Source: UTCHB3 sp964431385 (GTDB lineage Bacteria > Bacteroidota > Ignavibacteria > Ignavibacteriales > Ignavibacteriaceae). From it: a stretch of 64,000 bases of DNA. Location of the stretch: contig CAYSJM010000011.1 of the NCBI GenBank assembly GCA_964431385.1, positions 1 through 64,000 on the forward strand, read 5' to 3'. Position 1 is the first letter of the stretch. Every line of letters begins with the position of its first letter. Under the pieces are notes generated by a model. That model was not told the origin of the DNA, searched no databases, and saw nothing but the letters and a program-made list of their open reading frames with translations. Below, piece by piece: positions 1 through 7,845 of the stretch. Both the position numbers and the translations under genes were made by a program.

Positions 1-93
1 GATTCACTTCTTTGCGAGGAAAATTAATCCTTGTTCACACTTAAACTGAAAACAAAATCCGTTCCAAAGAGACAAATTACAGTTTCGATTAAA

Positions 94-124
94 GTATCAT
101 TGATTTATTAATGATCAATGATAC
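94..124. repeat. Perfect 11-bp inverted repeat
   Basis: The arms GTATCATTGAT (94-104) and ATCAATGATAC (114-124) are exact reverse complements around a 9-nt AT-rich loop. Read on the minus strand the hairpin is followed by only three T residues, so it is a weak terminator candidate for the gene at 343-783. An operator for an unseen leftward gene is equally possible. Confidence 0.55.
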
Positions 125-157
125 AAATATAAATTAATATATTGAATTAAACAAAAT

Positions 158-202
158 CCTGTTGATCGATTATATCCAGGGATATTTGTAGTAATCAACA
201 GG
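158..202. repeat. Nested hairpin, 9-bp and 6-bp stems
   Basis: Outer arms CCTGTTGAT (158-166) and ATCAACAGG (194-202) are exact complements. Inside them ATATCC (172-177) and GGATAT (180-185) form a second stem with a 2-nt loop. There is no T-run on either side, so this is not a standard intrinsic terminator. It could be a structured RNA element, a small mobile-repeat remnant or a protein-binding site. Confidence 0.5.
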
Positions 203-342
203 CCTTAAGGAATAAATAGTGGCAAAGTTAAAAACTGGTTAATTATTGATCGAAAATAAAATAAAGTCCGAGAAGCAGCATCGAACATTTTCCATGACTC
301 TCCTGCCACTAATTTTTAAGGTGGCCCAGGACTTCATTAAAA

Positions 343-783
343 CTAATCCTTTTTCTTACTCATTCTCAGGTTTTCATCCCGTTTCATGTTTTTTATCAAT
401 GAGGCTTTCCGGAACCTGACAGCCGACCAGTCTTCATCGATGGCAATCATCCGAACGGGTTCATAACCCAGGTCACCGAGCACCTGCCACCCGTTATCCC
501 TGTCGATATCAGCTTTGTATTTTTTTGAACTCTTTTTGGGGTAAGCCCACCAATTTAAACCGTCTTCCACCAATATTTCATCAACTTTCGAAGCATGTTC
601 CGAAATATCTCCTGCTGATTTAACAAAAACGAGAGAAAATGGATATTTATTCAGACATGTTTTACAGTGCACACCCGTTTCAGATTGAAATTCATCTATC
701 AGATGTTTAAATTCTTCAGGATGATTCACGAGAAGGATGGGTCCGTGACCTTTAAAATTCATTTTTTTAAGTAGTGAGTGCAT
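343..783 (-). CDS. DUF3052-like small protein
   Basis: A 146-residue soluble protein of unknown function. The C-terminal half, with WWAYPKK near residue 80, then GW, and IDEDWSAVRFRK near residues 115-126, matches my memory of small DUF3052-type proteins common in soil and sediment bacteria; this is recognition by pattern only. The N-terminal part has a possible nucleotide- or ligand-binding strand pattern (GPILLVNHPEEF) but no catalytic motif I can name. The ATG at 783 has GGAGC about six bases upstream on the minus strand. There is no signal peptide or membrane segment. It is divergently transcribed from the OsmC gene and shares a 134-bp promoter region with it, so the two may be co-regulated. 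Confidence 0.75.
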   Translation of the reverse strand: MHSLLKKMNFKGHGPILLVNHPEEFKHLIDEFQSETGVHCKTCLNKYPFSLVFVKSAGDISEHASKVDEILVEDGLNWWAYPKKSSKKYKADIDRDNGWQVLGDLGYEPVRMIAIDEDWSAVRFRKASLIKNMKRDENLRMSKKKD

Positions 784-917
784 TATAGCTCCATTTCAAA
801 TTTTTCGAGATTAAACTTACACTTTTGTTTCATAAATGTCAAAGCATATTCGAAAGTTTGAATCTTTTTTTGAATATTACTATCCAACAGTAAAGAAATT
901 ATTTAAATGGAGAAAAA

Positions 918-1346
918 ATGTCGCAAGTAAAAGCTTTCGTAAAGCAAATTAATGGTATCAGCTTTGTCGGGAAAACCGATTCAAACCACTGGATAACCAT
1001 GGACGGTCCTGAAGATTTTGGAGGGAGCAACGCCGGGATTCGCCCAAAAGAATTGATGCTGCTGGCTCTTGGTGGCTGCACCGGAAGCGATGTTGTTTCA
1101 ATTCTACAAAAGAAAAGAATTGATGTGAGATCGTTCGAGATGAACATAACCGCGGAGATGACTGATGACCACCCCAAAGTCTTTTCCTCGATGAATATTG
1201 AATACCTCTTTACCGGAAAAGACATCAAGGAATCAGATGTGACGAGAGCAATCGAACTTTCCCAGACCAAATATTGTGGTGTAACGAAAATGTATGAAAA
1301 AGCAATGACCATTACCCACTCCTTCAAAATTATAAACGAAGAATAA
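918..1346 (+). CDS. OsmC family peroxiredoxin-like protein
   Basis: A 142-residue OsmC/Ohr-fold protein. Members reduce organic hydroperoxides or related electrophiles in the cytoplasm with a pair of cysteines. Both expected cysteines are present: Cys54 in GGCTGSD, on the central helix, and Cys120 in KYCGV near the end. The motif RPKELMLLALGGC is typical of the YhfA/OsmC-like branch rather than of true Ohr. A TGGAG ribosome site at 908-912 supports the ATG at 918. The gene is followed by a good terminator at 1361-1405, so it is probably monocistronic. The exact substrate cannot be told from the sequence. Confidence 0.9.
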   Translation: MSQVKAFVKQINGISFVGKTDSNHWITMDGPEDFGGSNAGIRPKELMLLALGGCTGSDVVSILQKKRIDVRSFEMNITAEMTDDHPKVFSSMNIEYLFTGKDIKESDVTRAIELSQTKYCGVTKMYEKAMTITHSFKIINEE

Positions 1347-1360
1347 CCACTTAGCCAACA

Positions 1361-1405
1361 GATGCAGAGAATAATTTATTTTTTTCTCTGCATCCCTCTT
1401 TTTTA
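1361..1405 (+). terminator. Intrinsic terminator after OsmC gene
   Basis: Exact 10-bp arms GATGCAGAGA (1361-1370) and TCTCTGCATC (1385-1394) are followed by a T-rich tract, CCTCTTTTTT, to about 1404. It lies just after the stop of the OsmC gene. Confidence 0.85.
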
Positions 1406-1536
1406 GCCGAAATACACCCCCTCCAAAAATTTTATCGCTTTATTGATACTGTAAAAAATTGCAGATTTTAGTATAATTATATTTTAGAAAATCTTTTTTA
1501 AGATACAGTTACACGAATATAAAATGGAGATTGTTT

Positions 1537-1887
1537 ATGTCGCATCACCTTATCGCTCATGTTGAAATTCCGGCAACCGATATTGAAAGATCAAAAAAGT
1601 TTTTTGAAACCGTTTTTGGATGGGACCTAAAAGAATTTGGTAATGGATATCTGCTTTGCAACAGTCGTCAGGGTACTACCATTGGCGTGCGTAAAGTTAA
1701 AGAAGTAACTCACGGAGATTCTCCTGTATTCCATATTTTGGTTAACGATATCGAGGATACAACAAAACTGATCAAAAATAATGGCGGCGGCGTTTTCAAG
1801 GATAAAACTGTTATCCCTGTTTACGGTTGGTATGCGGTTATTCAAGATCCTGACGGGAATAAGATCGGGCTTTACGAAGCTCATTAA
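1537..1887 (+). CDS. VOC family (glyoxalase/bleomycin-resistance fold) protein
   Basis: A 116-residue single-domain vicinal-oxygen-chelate protein. It has the usual start (HVEIPATDIERSKKFFETVFGW, given here in pieces: HVEIPATD, then FFETVFGW) and the usual end (IQDPDGNKIGLYE), with the terminal Glu a likely metal ligand. It is most like the small lactoylglutathione lyase-like enzymes of unknown substrate. An upstream in-frame TTG at 1531 exists, but the GGAGA at 1525-1529 is correctly spaced for the ATG at 1537, which I chose. pfkA starts 38 bp downstream with its own ribosome site, so the two probably form a short transcription unit. Confidence 0.88.
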   Translation: MSHHLIAHVEIPATDIERSKKFFETVFGWDLKEFGNGYLLCNSRQGTTIGVRKVKEVTHGDSPVFHILVNDIEDTTKLIKNNGGGVFKDKTVIPVYGWYAVIQDPDGNKIGLYEAH

Positions 1888-1925
1888 TTCGATTAATAGA
1901 CAATCGAACCAAAAAGGAATGATTT

Positions 1926-3038
1926 ATGAATAATGGAGAAATAAAAAGAATTGCAGTTAACACCGGAGGTGGAGATGCTCCCGGTCTGAACGCCGTCATC
2001 AAAGCGGTAACAATGGCTGCAGTTAAAAGAGGTTGGGAAGTTTACGGTATTAGAGACGGCTATAATGGCGTCTTTTTACCCGCTCACTACCCGAACGGAG
2101 ATGGATTAATAAGACTCACCACTGAGATCGTAAAAGATATCACTGCGATGGGTGGAACTATTCTTGGTACCACAAACAGAGGAAACCCGTTAAAGTTTCC
2201 TATGAAAACTGCAAATGGTACTGTTGTAGAAGTTGACAGATCAGATGAAATTGTTGAAGGATTAAAAAGATATAATATCGATGCAGTTGTTGCCATCGGT
2301 GGTGATGGTTCTCTTACAATGGCTAACGAATTCCACAAAAAAGGAGTTCGGATTGTTGGCGTCCCTAAAACAATCGATAACGACCTTTCAGGAACTGATA
2401 CAACATTTGGATTTGATACTGCGGTATCCTTTGCAACCGAATGTATCGATCGCCTCCACTACACAGCAAAATCGCATAAAAGGATTCTGGTTGTTGAAGT
2501 GATGGGCAGATATGCCGGTTGGATCGCACTTAATTCAGGTGTGTCAGGCTCAGCAGATGTTATTCTGATCCCTGAAATTCCTTACGACATCCAAAAAGTT
2601 GCAGATTTTCTCAATGGTACCTTCACCGAAGAGAAAGATTATGCTATTGTTGTGGTAGCTGAAGGTGCTTTCCCAAAAGATGGTGGTTATGCTGTAATTG
2701 AGAAAGAAGCCGGAAAAGCTGAGAGACTTGGTGGTGCTGCTGATAAAGTTGTAGAACAGTTAAGCCATCTGGTTAAGAAAGAAGCCAGAACTGCAATCCT
2801 CGGGCACCTGCTCAGAGGAGGAAGTCCAACAACTTTTGACAGACTATTATCACTTCGTTTTGGAGCCGCTGCCGTAAGAGCACTCGAAGAAGGACACTCA
2901 GGTGTAATGATTGCCCATAAGGTACCTGTTATGACCTACATCCCGATCGAGGAAGCCATCGGCAAGTTGAAAACAGTTAATCCTGAAGGCGAAACAATCA
3001 GAACAGGAAGAGAACTCGGAATCTGCTTCGGCGATTAA
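1926..3038 (+). CDS. pfkA: 6-phosphofructokinase
   Basis: A 370-residue phosphofructokinase that phosphorylates fructose 6-phosphate in glycolysis. The N-terminal GGGDAPGLNAVI loop binds the phosphoryl donor, GGDGS is at 125-129, the catalytic PKTIDND is at 147-153, and MGRYAGW follows. Two positions decide donor type. Gly128, equivalent to E. coli Gly104, is the ATP-type residue; Lys148, in the position of E. coli Gly124, is the residue seen in PPi-dependent and mixed group III enzymes. That combination is known from the so-called atypical ATP-dependent group III enzymes, often not allosterically controlled. AAGGAAT precedes the ATG, and a strong bidirectional terminator follows at 3059-3093. 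Confidence 0.93.
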   Translation: MNNGEIKRIAVNTGGGDAPGLNAVIKAVTMAAVKRGWEVYGIRDGYNGVFLPAHYPNGDGLIRLTTEIVKDITAMGGTILGTTNRGNPLKFPMKTANGTVVEVDRSDEIVEGLKRYNIDAVVAIGGDGSLTMANEFHKKGVRIVGVPKTIDNDLSGTDTTFGFDTAVSFATECIDRLHYTAKSHKRILVVEVMGRYAGWIALNSGVSGSADVILIPEIPYDIQKVADFLNGTFTEEKDYAIVVVAEGAFPKDGGYAVIEKEAGKAERLGGAADKVVEQLSHLVKKEARTAILGHLLRGGSPTTFDRLLSLRFGAAAVRALEEGHSGVMIAHKVPVMTYIPIEEAIGKLKTVNPEGETIRTGRELGICFGD

Positions 3039-3058
3039 AAGTTATCCTAAAATAAATT

Positions 3059-3093
3059 AAAAAGGCTGCCATTTTTCGTTGGCAGCCTTTTTT
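3059..3093. terminator. Bidirectional intrinsic terminator
   Basis: Arms AAAAAGGCTGCC (3059-3070) and GGCAGCCTTTTT (3081-3092) are exact complements around a 10-nt loop. There is a T-run on the plus strand and a shorter one on the minus strand. It serves pfkA and the converging gene ending at 3124. Confidence 0.92.
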
Positions 3094-3123
3094 ATTGGTA
3101 TAACGACAATATTTAATTGAAAA

Positions 3124-4368
3124 CTACTTCATCAGGTTGAGTTTTAATACTCGAGAAAAACTGCCATTTTCAGAAATATATTCTACTCTGGCAAAATATA
3201 CTCCCGAAGAAAATCCCGAAGCTTCCCAGATATAACTTCCCTTTCCTGCCGGTGTTATACCCATCTCTTCAGATGAAACGATCTGACCTAATGTATTATA
3301 TATATACAAGTTAACCACACCTGTAGAAGGGAGATTCCATGCAATTGTTGTTGCCGGATTAAATGGATTTGGGTATGCATTGCTCACATCAAAACCGGTT
3401 GGCAAAACTTCATCCTGAATTCCAACAAGTGTTTGTTTAAAGATAAATTTCTGATAAACAGGGATATGGTCGGAGGCGTAATGAATAGCGTTGGCTATTG
3501 TTTGACCGACAGCAGTATTTGGAGGACGGTTGATGGAATCATTATAATGTTGCCCATCGTTCCCGTAAGCTGTGTTTGAATTTCTTACATACTCAATACC
3601 ACCGGTATCGGAAATCGCCTGTGAGAAAAGTATCATATCAAAACGGTCATCCATACCACCGGTTGATCCCCCACCAAACTGGCGAGTTCTGGGTGATTGA
3701 GTGTGGTGAATTGCATACTGCGATTGATTGAAAGTACCCGACATAACAATCGGATCGATAAAATGCCCTTGTGTACCGGCAGTTACCGCTTTTAATTTCT
3801 GATAAGCAGCTTCAGCAGAAGTATAAATGTTAAAGTCACCACAAACAAGAAAATTTCTACCGGCGGGCCAACTGTTCGTTACACCTCTAAGCACATCCAC
3901 TTCCCTGCCCCGTTGAGCCTCATTCGTTGCCCCTGTACTCGCTTTAAGGTGAACCGAGAAGATGAAAAGTGTATCTCGAGTAACTTTGTGTCTTACCTGA
4001 AAAAGATTAATTGTTCTTAACTCGGTGCTGTAAGGTGTGTTGCTTAAATAATCGAATTTTGTGGAATCATAGAAAATCGCATTATCACTGTCAGGTCCAT
4101 CAAGAAAAGCCCCTTTGTTGTAATTTGGTGAAAAGGTTTTTAGCACATTTACCAAAAAGCCATCAACACCAATTTGTGAGGTTATCTCTTGAACAACAAG
4201 AATATCGGGTTTCACCGCCTCTGTTATTGTTTTGTAATATCCGTTTCTTGTCGATGCGTCAGTGCCGGGATAATTCAGCAAGTTGTAAGACATAAAAAGT
4301 ATTGTGTCCTGAGCCATCAAAGATGAAACTGAGAAAATCAGGAAAAGGAGAATTTTTTGGGTATTCAT
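3124..4368 (-). CDS. Secreted endonuclease/exonuclease/phosphatase-family protein with T9SS sorting domain
   Basis: A 414-residue exported protein. Residues 1-19 are a signal peptide ending SLMAQ. Residues about 22-310 form an endonuclease/exonuclease/phosphatase fold with the expected catalytic elements: Glu61 (VVQEI), His140 (SVHLKAS), Asp178 and Asn180 (CGDFN), and Ser299-Asp300-His301 (YASDHIP). Residues about 330-414 are a type A Por-secretion sorting domain, introduced by AYPNPFNPAT and ending GVYFARVEY...VLKLNL. It is thus probably carried over the outer membrane by T9SS and anchored or released at the surface. The substrate may be extracellular DNA, a phosphoester or a lipid; the sequence does not decide. 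It appears monocistronic. Confidence 0.9.
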   Translation of the reverse strand: MNTQKILLFLIFSVSSLMAQDTILFMSYNLLNYPGTDASTRNGYYKTITEAVKPDILVVQEITSQIGVDGFLVNVLKTFSPNYNKGAFLDGPDSDNAIFYDSTKFDYLSNTPYSTELRTINLFQVRHKVTRDTLFIFSVHLKASTGATNEAQRGREVDVLRGVTNSWPAGRNFLVCGDFNIYTSAEAAYQKLKAVTAGTQGHFIDPIVMSGTFNQSQYAIHHTQSPRTRQFGGGSTGGMDDRFDMILFSQAISDTGGIEYVRNSNTAYGNDGQHYNDSINRPPNTAVGQTIANAIHYASDHIPVYQKFIFKQTLVGIQDEVLPTGFDVSNAYPNPFNPATTIAWNLPSTGVVNLYIYNTLGQIVSSEEMGITPAGKGSYIWEASGFSSGVYFARVEYISENGSFSRVLKLNLMK

Positions 4369-4414
4369 AAAGAATCTTGTTTAGTTGAGTAAACTTTTAT
4401 AATCATTAATAGAT

Positions 4415-6496
4415 TTATTTTTCCATTTTAAAGAAGAGTTCTCGCGCTGTTGGCACGGGTAATTCACAAACAGAATTGCTGCAAAGATAAAAGAAGCACT
4501 CCCCTTCACCTGTTTTCATATCGAAAGTGAATGGAGCCAATTCTGAAAGAATCTTCTCATTTTTTTTGTCTTTCAGAATAACAAAGACATTTTCATAGGC
4601 AGGTTTACCCAATTCGACCAAAGCAGAACTTATCTCCGGATGATCTCTTTCACCCGTGATTACCAACTCATAAGAAGGATAGATCATTGGTTCCAGTGCA
4701 TCTAGAAAAAATGCGTGTGCAAATGGTGCCCGTTTTATATTGTTTGAAAATGATGCCACCAGATTTTCAGCATGCTGTAAAAATGAATTGTCGCCGAAGT
4801 AGTGGTAAAGAGCGACCAACGACTTAAGTGCAACCGAGTTACCCGAAGGAATCGCTCCGTCGTAAACATCTTTCCATTTTGCAGGGAGTTGCTCGCCAAG
4901 TTCAGAAGTTTGGAAGAACCCGCCATTTTTTCTGTCGAGGAAGTGTTTTATCAAATAAAGAGCAGTTTCTCTGGCTTTAACGAGATATTTTGCATCAAAA
5001 GTTGATCTATAAAGTTCAATTAATCCATACAGATAAAATGCAAAATCATCAAGAAATGCCGGGATGGCTAAATCATTTTCTCTGAATCGGTGGTGCAATA
5101 CTCCATCCAAAACCATTTTAGTTTCGATAAAATGTTGAATTTTCATCGCTTCTGAAGTGTAATCGTTGTTTTTTGAGATTCTTCCCGAAGAAGCCAAAGC
5201 GGCAATCAATAGTCCATTCCAGTCTGCGAGAATTTTGTCATCAAGTCCCGGACGCGTTCTTTTACTTCTCTCAAAGAGGAGTTTTGTTCTATATTTTACA
5301 AATTTTGACTTTATGTCCTCAGCATCATCCTTGGCATCTGACACCATTTTATCGAGAGGTTCTTGAAGATAAATAACATTTTCTCCGGTGTACCCGCCCC
5401 TTACTCTGTCAATAAAATTTCCCTGTTCATCAACATGAAACATTTCTGAAAATGCATCAAATTCATCTCCAAATAACTCTTTCAGTTCCGGAAGTGTCCA
5501 AACATAAAATTTTCCTTCTTCTCCATCACTATCGGCATCTTCAGCACTGAAGTAGCCACCGTCAGGTGAAGACAGCTCTCTCTTTAAATACCGGAATATA
5601 CCATCGATTGTATCCGCATAAAATTTATCGCCTGTAATTTTGAGTGCCTCAGCATAAGCCAAAATTAACATTGCCTGATCGTAGAGCATCTTTTCAAAGT
5701 GAGGCAGTCGCCACTCCTCATCGGTTGAATATCTGTGAAATCCGTCGCCAAGATGATCATAGATACCTCCAAGTCGCATTGCAATAAGCGTCTTTTCAGC
5801 CATTTCCAATGATTTTGGGTCTCCCGAATTAACGAAGTAGTGGAGCAGAAAAATCAGATTATGTGGCGAAGGGAACTTTGGTGAAGCACCAAAACCACCA
5901 TTTACCGAATCAAATCGCTCATTAAATTGACTGAAAGCGGAATCAAAATCTTCATTCGATAAATCGGAAATTTCCCCACGAGCTGGTGTCTCATTCAAAG
6001 CGGCAGTTATCTGGTCCGCCGACGATTCTATCTCGGCTCTTCTATCCCTCCATAATGTTGTTATTTTGGTAAGAAGATCAATCAAGCCCGTTTTGCCGTA
6101 CCGGGATTCTTTTGGGAAGTATGTACCTGCGAAGAAGGGTTTTTTATCCGGTTTCAGCACAACAGTGAGAGGCCATCCCCCACTTCCTGCGATCATTTGG
6201 CAGACTGCCATATATATGGAATCGATGTCGGGTCGCTCTTCCCTGTCAACTTTTATCGAGACAAAATTATCATTTAGCAATTTTGCCACCACTTCATCTT
6301 CGAATGATTCATGTTCCATCACATGGCACCAGTGGCAAGTGGAGTACCCTATCGAAAGGAAAACAGGTTTATCCTCGTCTGCCGCCTTCTTGAACGCTTC
6401 GTTGCTCCAGGGATACCAATCCACGGGATTAAAGCGGTGTTGAAGAAGATACGGACTCTTCTCGTTTGCCAATCGATTTGTTTTCTTTTCACTCAT
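4415..6496 (-). CDS. Thioredoxin-domain protein of the YyaL/DUF255 (SSP411) family
   Basis: A 693-residue cytoplasmic protein with no signal peptide. The N-terminal domain (about 1-170) is the DUF255 thioredoxin-like fold with the hallmark YSTCHWCHVM; the two cysteines are Cys54 and Cys57. The rest resembles an (alpha/alpha)6 barrel like that of N-acylglucosamine 2-epimerases and cellobiose epimerases, with landmarks DHLGDGFHRYSTD and YFSAEDADSDGEEGKFY. The family is widespread (human SPATA20) but its reaction is not established. An in-frame TTG precedes the ATG by one codon; I chose the ATG at 6496 because of its AAGAAGAGAAA purine-rich leader. It sits 54 bp before the DUF3298 gene's stop on the same strand, suggesting co-transcription. 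Confidence 0.92.
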   Translation of the reverse strand: MSEKKTNRLANEKSPYLLQHRFNPVDWYPWSNEAFKKAADEDKPVFLSIGYSTCHWCHVMEHESFEDEVVAKLLNDNFVSIKVDREERPDIDSIYMAVCQMIAGSGGWPLTVVLKPDKKPFFAGTYFPKESRYGKTGLIDLLTKITTLWRDRRAEIESSADQITAALNETPARGEISDLSNEDFDSAFSQFNERFDSVNGGFGASPKFPSPHNLIFLLHYFVNSGDPKSLEMAEKTLIAMRLGGIYDHLGDGFHRYSTDEEWRLPHFEKMLYDQAMLILAYAEALKITGDKFYADTIDGIFRYLKRELSSPDGGYFSAEDADSDGEEGKFYVWTLPELKELFGDEFDAFSEMFHVDEQGNFIDRVRGGYTGENVIYLQEPLDKMVSDAKDDAEDIKSKFVKYRTKLLFERSKRTRPGLDDKILADWNGLLIAALASSGRISKNNDYTSEAMKIQHFIETKMVLDGVLHHRFRENDLAIPAFLDDFAFYLYGLIELYRSTFDAKYLVKARETALYLIKHFLDRKNGGFFQTSELGEQLPAKWKDVYDGAIPSGNSVALKSLVALYHYFGDNSFLQHAENLVASFSNNIKRAPFAHAFFLDALEPMIYPSYELVITGERDHPEISSALVELGKPAYENVFVILKDKKNEKILSELAPFTFDMKTGEGECFFYLCSNSVCELPVPTARELFFKMEK

Positions 6497-6550
6497 CAAT
6501 TTCTCTTCTTGCTCTCAAGAATTAACTATTTACCAACTATAATTTTACTA

Positions 6551-7318
6551 TCAATGACGGTTAGCCCACGCAAGCGGACCGTCAGATTTGATCAAATGTT
6601 TTATTTTCGAAAAAGGTAAATTTATCTCAGTCATTCCGAGGGCGTAAGGTCCCACTTCGTAGGGGTTAAACGAAAATGTGATGTTGTCGGAAGTGATTAC
6701 AAAATTATCATTTAATTCAAATTTATCATTTTCGAACCAGTACCCATAATCGGTCAGAGTCTGGTCAGCAGGAATTTCTCTTTCCAATCGCACAATTTTT
6801 TCAGCCATTTTGTTTAGTTCTGCTCTGGCTTTAGGAACAAATATATCATCAAATGCTATCTCGGCTCCGGTTTTAGCTACAAAATTGATCCCGCCACAAT
6901 AATAATTGGGATGTGCACCACCCAGAAATTCATCGTGAAAGAAGAGGAAACTAAGAACATCGTCGGAAATCAATTTGGGAGATATTTCCGTTGTGAAACT
7001 CCATGATCCGAAGAAAAAAGAGGAATCCTCGATCTCAGCCAACATTTGAACCATTTCATTAAATTGCACATCAAGATTTTCACCTTCTTTTTGTCCCATT
7101 ATTAACATTGCGATAGATTGATTCATTTTATCTGCTATCGCCGAATTCCCTGCTATTCCTTTGAATTCAGGGTAAGTAATTTTGAACACAAAAAGCGAAT
7201 CTTTATTCCCATTTTTGCCATTATAAATTTTTTCGTAGTTCTTCATTTCAAATGTAACCGGTTGTGCGATTACCATGAGTGATAAAAGGAGACTAAAGAA
7301 GAAAATTCGTACACTCAT
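6551..7318 (-). CDS. Exported DUF4163/DUF3298 domain protein
   Basis: A 255-residue exported protein with a signal peptide over about 1-18 (hydrophobic FFFSLLLSLMVIAQ). The middle part fits a DUF4163 segment and the C-terminal part a DUF3298 segment. Landmarks are GGAHPNYYCGGINF near residues 134-148 and the closing pattern SFNPYEVGPYALGMTEINLPF. The pair of domains is known from the extracytoplasmic part of RsiV-type anti-sigma factors and from lysozyme-binding proteins, but there is no transmembrane or sigma-binding segment here, so this is a free periplasmic relative of unknown role. It is transcribed just before the DUF255 gene. Confidence 0.82.
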   Translation of the reverse strand: MSVRIFFFSLLLSLMVIAQPVTFEMKNYEKIYNGKNGNKDSLFVFKITYPEFKGIAGNSAIADKMNQSIAMLIMGQKEGENLDVQFNEMVQMLAEIEDSSFFFGSWSFTTEISPKLISDDVLSFLFFHDEFLGGAHPNYYCGGINFVAKTGAEIAFDDIFVPKARAELNKMAEKIVRLEREIPADQTLTDYGYWFENDKFELNDNFVITSDNITFSFNPYEVGPYALGMTEINLPFSKIKHLIKSDGPLAWANRH

Positions 7319-7380
7319 TTAAATACCTCAAAATTGTAGAAAATAAAAAGTTCTTAACCTGCGAAGAAAGATTAGAAAAG

Positions 7381-7845
7381 TTGTCTGTTCATAATATCAA
7401 ACTAATTTTCGTATTGTTTTCAGTTTTGTTTTGTTCCGGATACTCTCAGGAAGAGCCGATCAAAGAAATTTGGAAAGAATTGTCGAAGAACAAATTTGCT
7501 GTTGTATTCTACGATTTATCTTCACTTGCTCTTGCAAAAACTGATTTTTTTGAACAACCAATTAAAACAGAATATAATTCAGAGCAAAGTTTGCCGGGCC
7601 TCTCCGCAAAATATTTTTCAGAAATAATTGTTTATATGATATCCCTCAAGGATGCAAAGTACCTGATCAAGAAAGCCTCGTATTATGACAGGAAAAAAAA
7701 GGAGATCAAGGTATTTGAATATCTAAATGACGGGAAGATTGACCCAAAGCAGATGATTCCTGTTACGAAGGGAAGCCCTGTTTATGAAGTGATCTTACTC
7801 CACAAATTGTTACACGGAAAAAAAGAGCCTAAAAGCGTGGAATAG
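7381..7845 (+). CDS. Small exported protein of unknown function
   Basis: About 154 residues, not recognised. It starts with a likely signal peptide (IKLIFVLFSVLFCSGYSQ), followed by a charged alpha/beta region. KDAKYLIKKASYYDRKKKE is near the middle, and the tail is rich in lysine. The first in-frame start is a TTG at 7381, preceded by the purine-rich GAAAGATTAGAAAAG; no ATG lies within the signal peptide region, so TTG is the best choice though weak. The gene is divergent from the DUF3298 gene, and its last 17 bases overlap the convergent end of the sensor kinase gene. Confidence 0.6.
   Translation: MSVHNIKLIFVLFSVLFCSGYSQEEPIKEIWKELSKNKFAVVFYDLSSLALAKTDFFEQPIKTEYNSEQSLPGLSAKYFSEIIVYMISLKDAKYLIKKASYYDRKKKEIKVFEYLNDGKIDPKQMIPVTKGSPVYEVILLHKLLHGKKEPKSVE

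Larger units (their letters stand above)
1..342. other. Gene-free stretch with hairpins
   Basis: No convincing coding frame is visible in this AT-rich stretch, which lies downstream of the minus-strand gene at 343-783. It holds two clear inverted repeats, listed separately (94-124 and 158-202), and a weak 5-bp hairpin at 305-325 (GCCAC/GTGGC). The left boundary is the window edge, so the end or promoter of an unseen gene may be included. Confidence 0.5.

Noticed and set aside
899..1327. Long open frame antisense to the OsmC gene
   Set aside because: The plus-strand frame carries both OsmC cysteine motifs and a ribosome site; the antisense frame has no recognisable domain or ribosome site.
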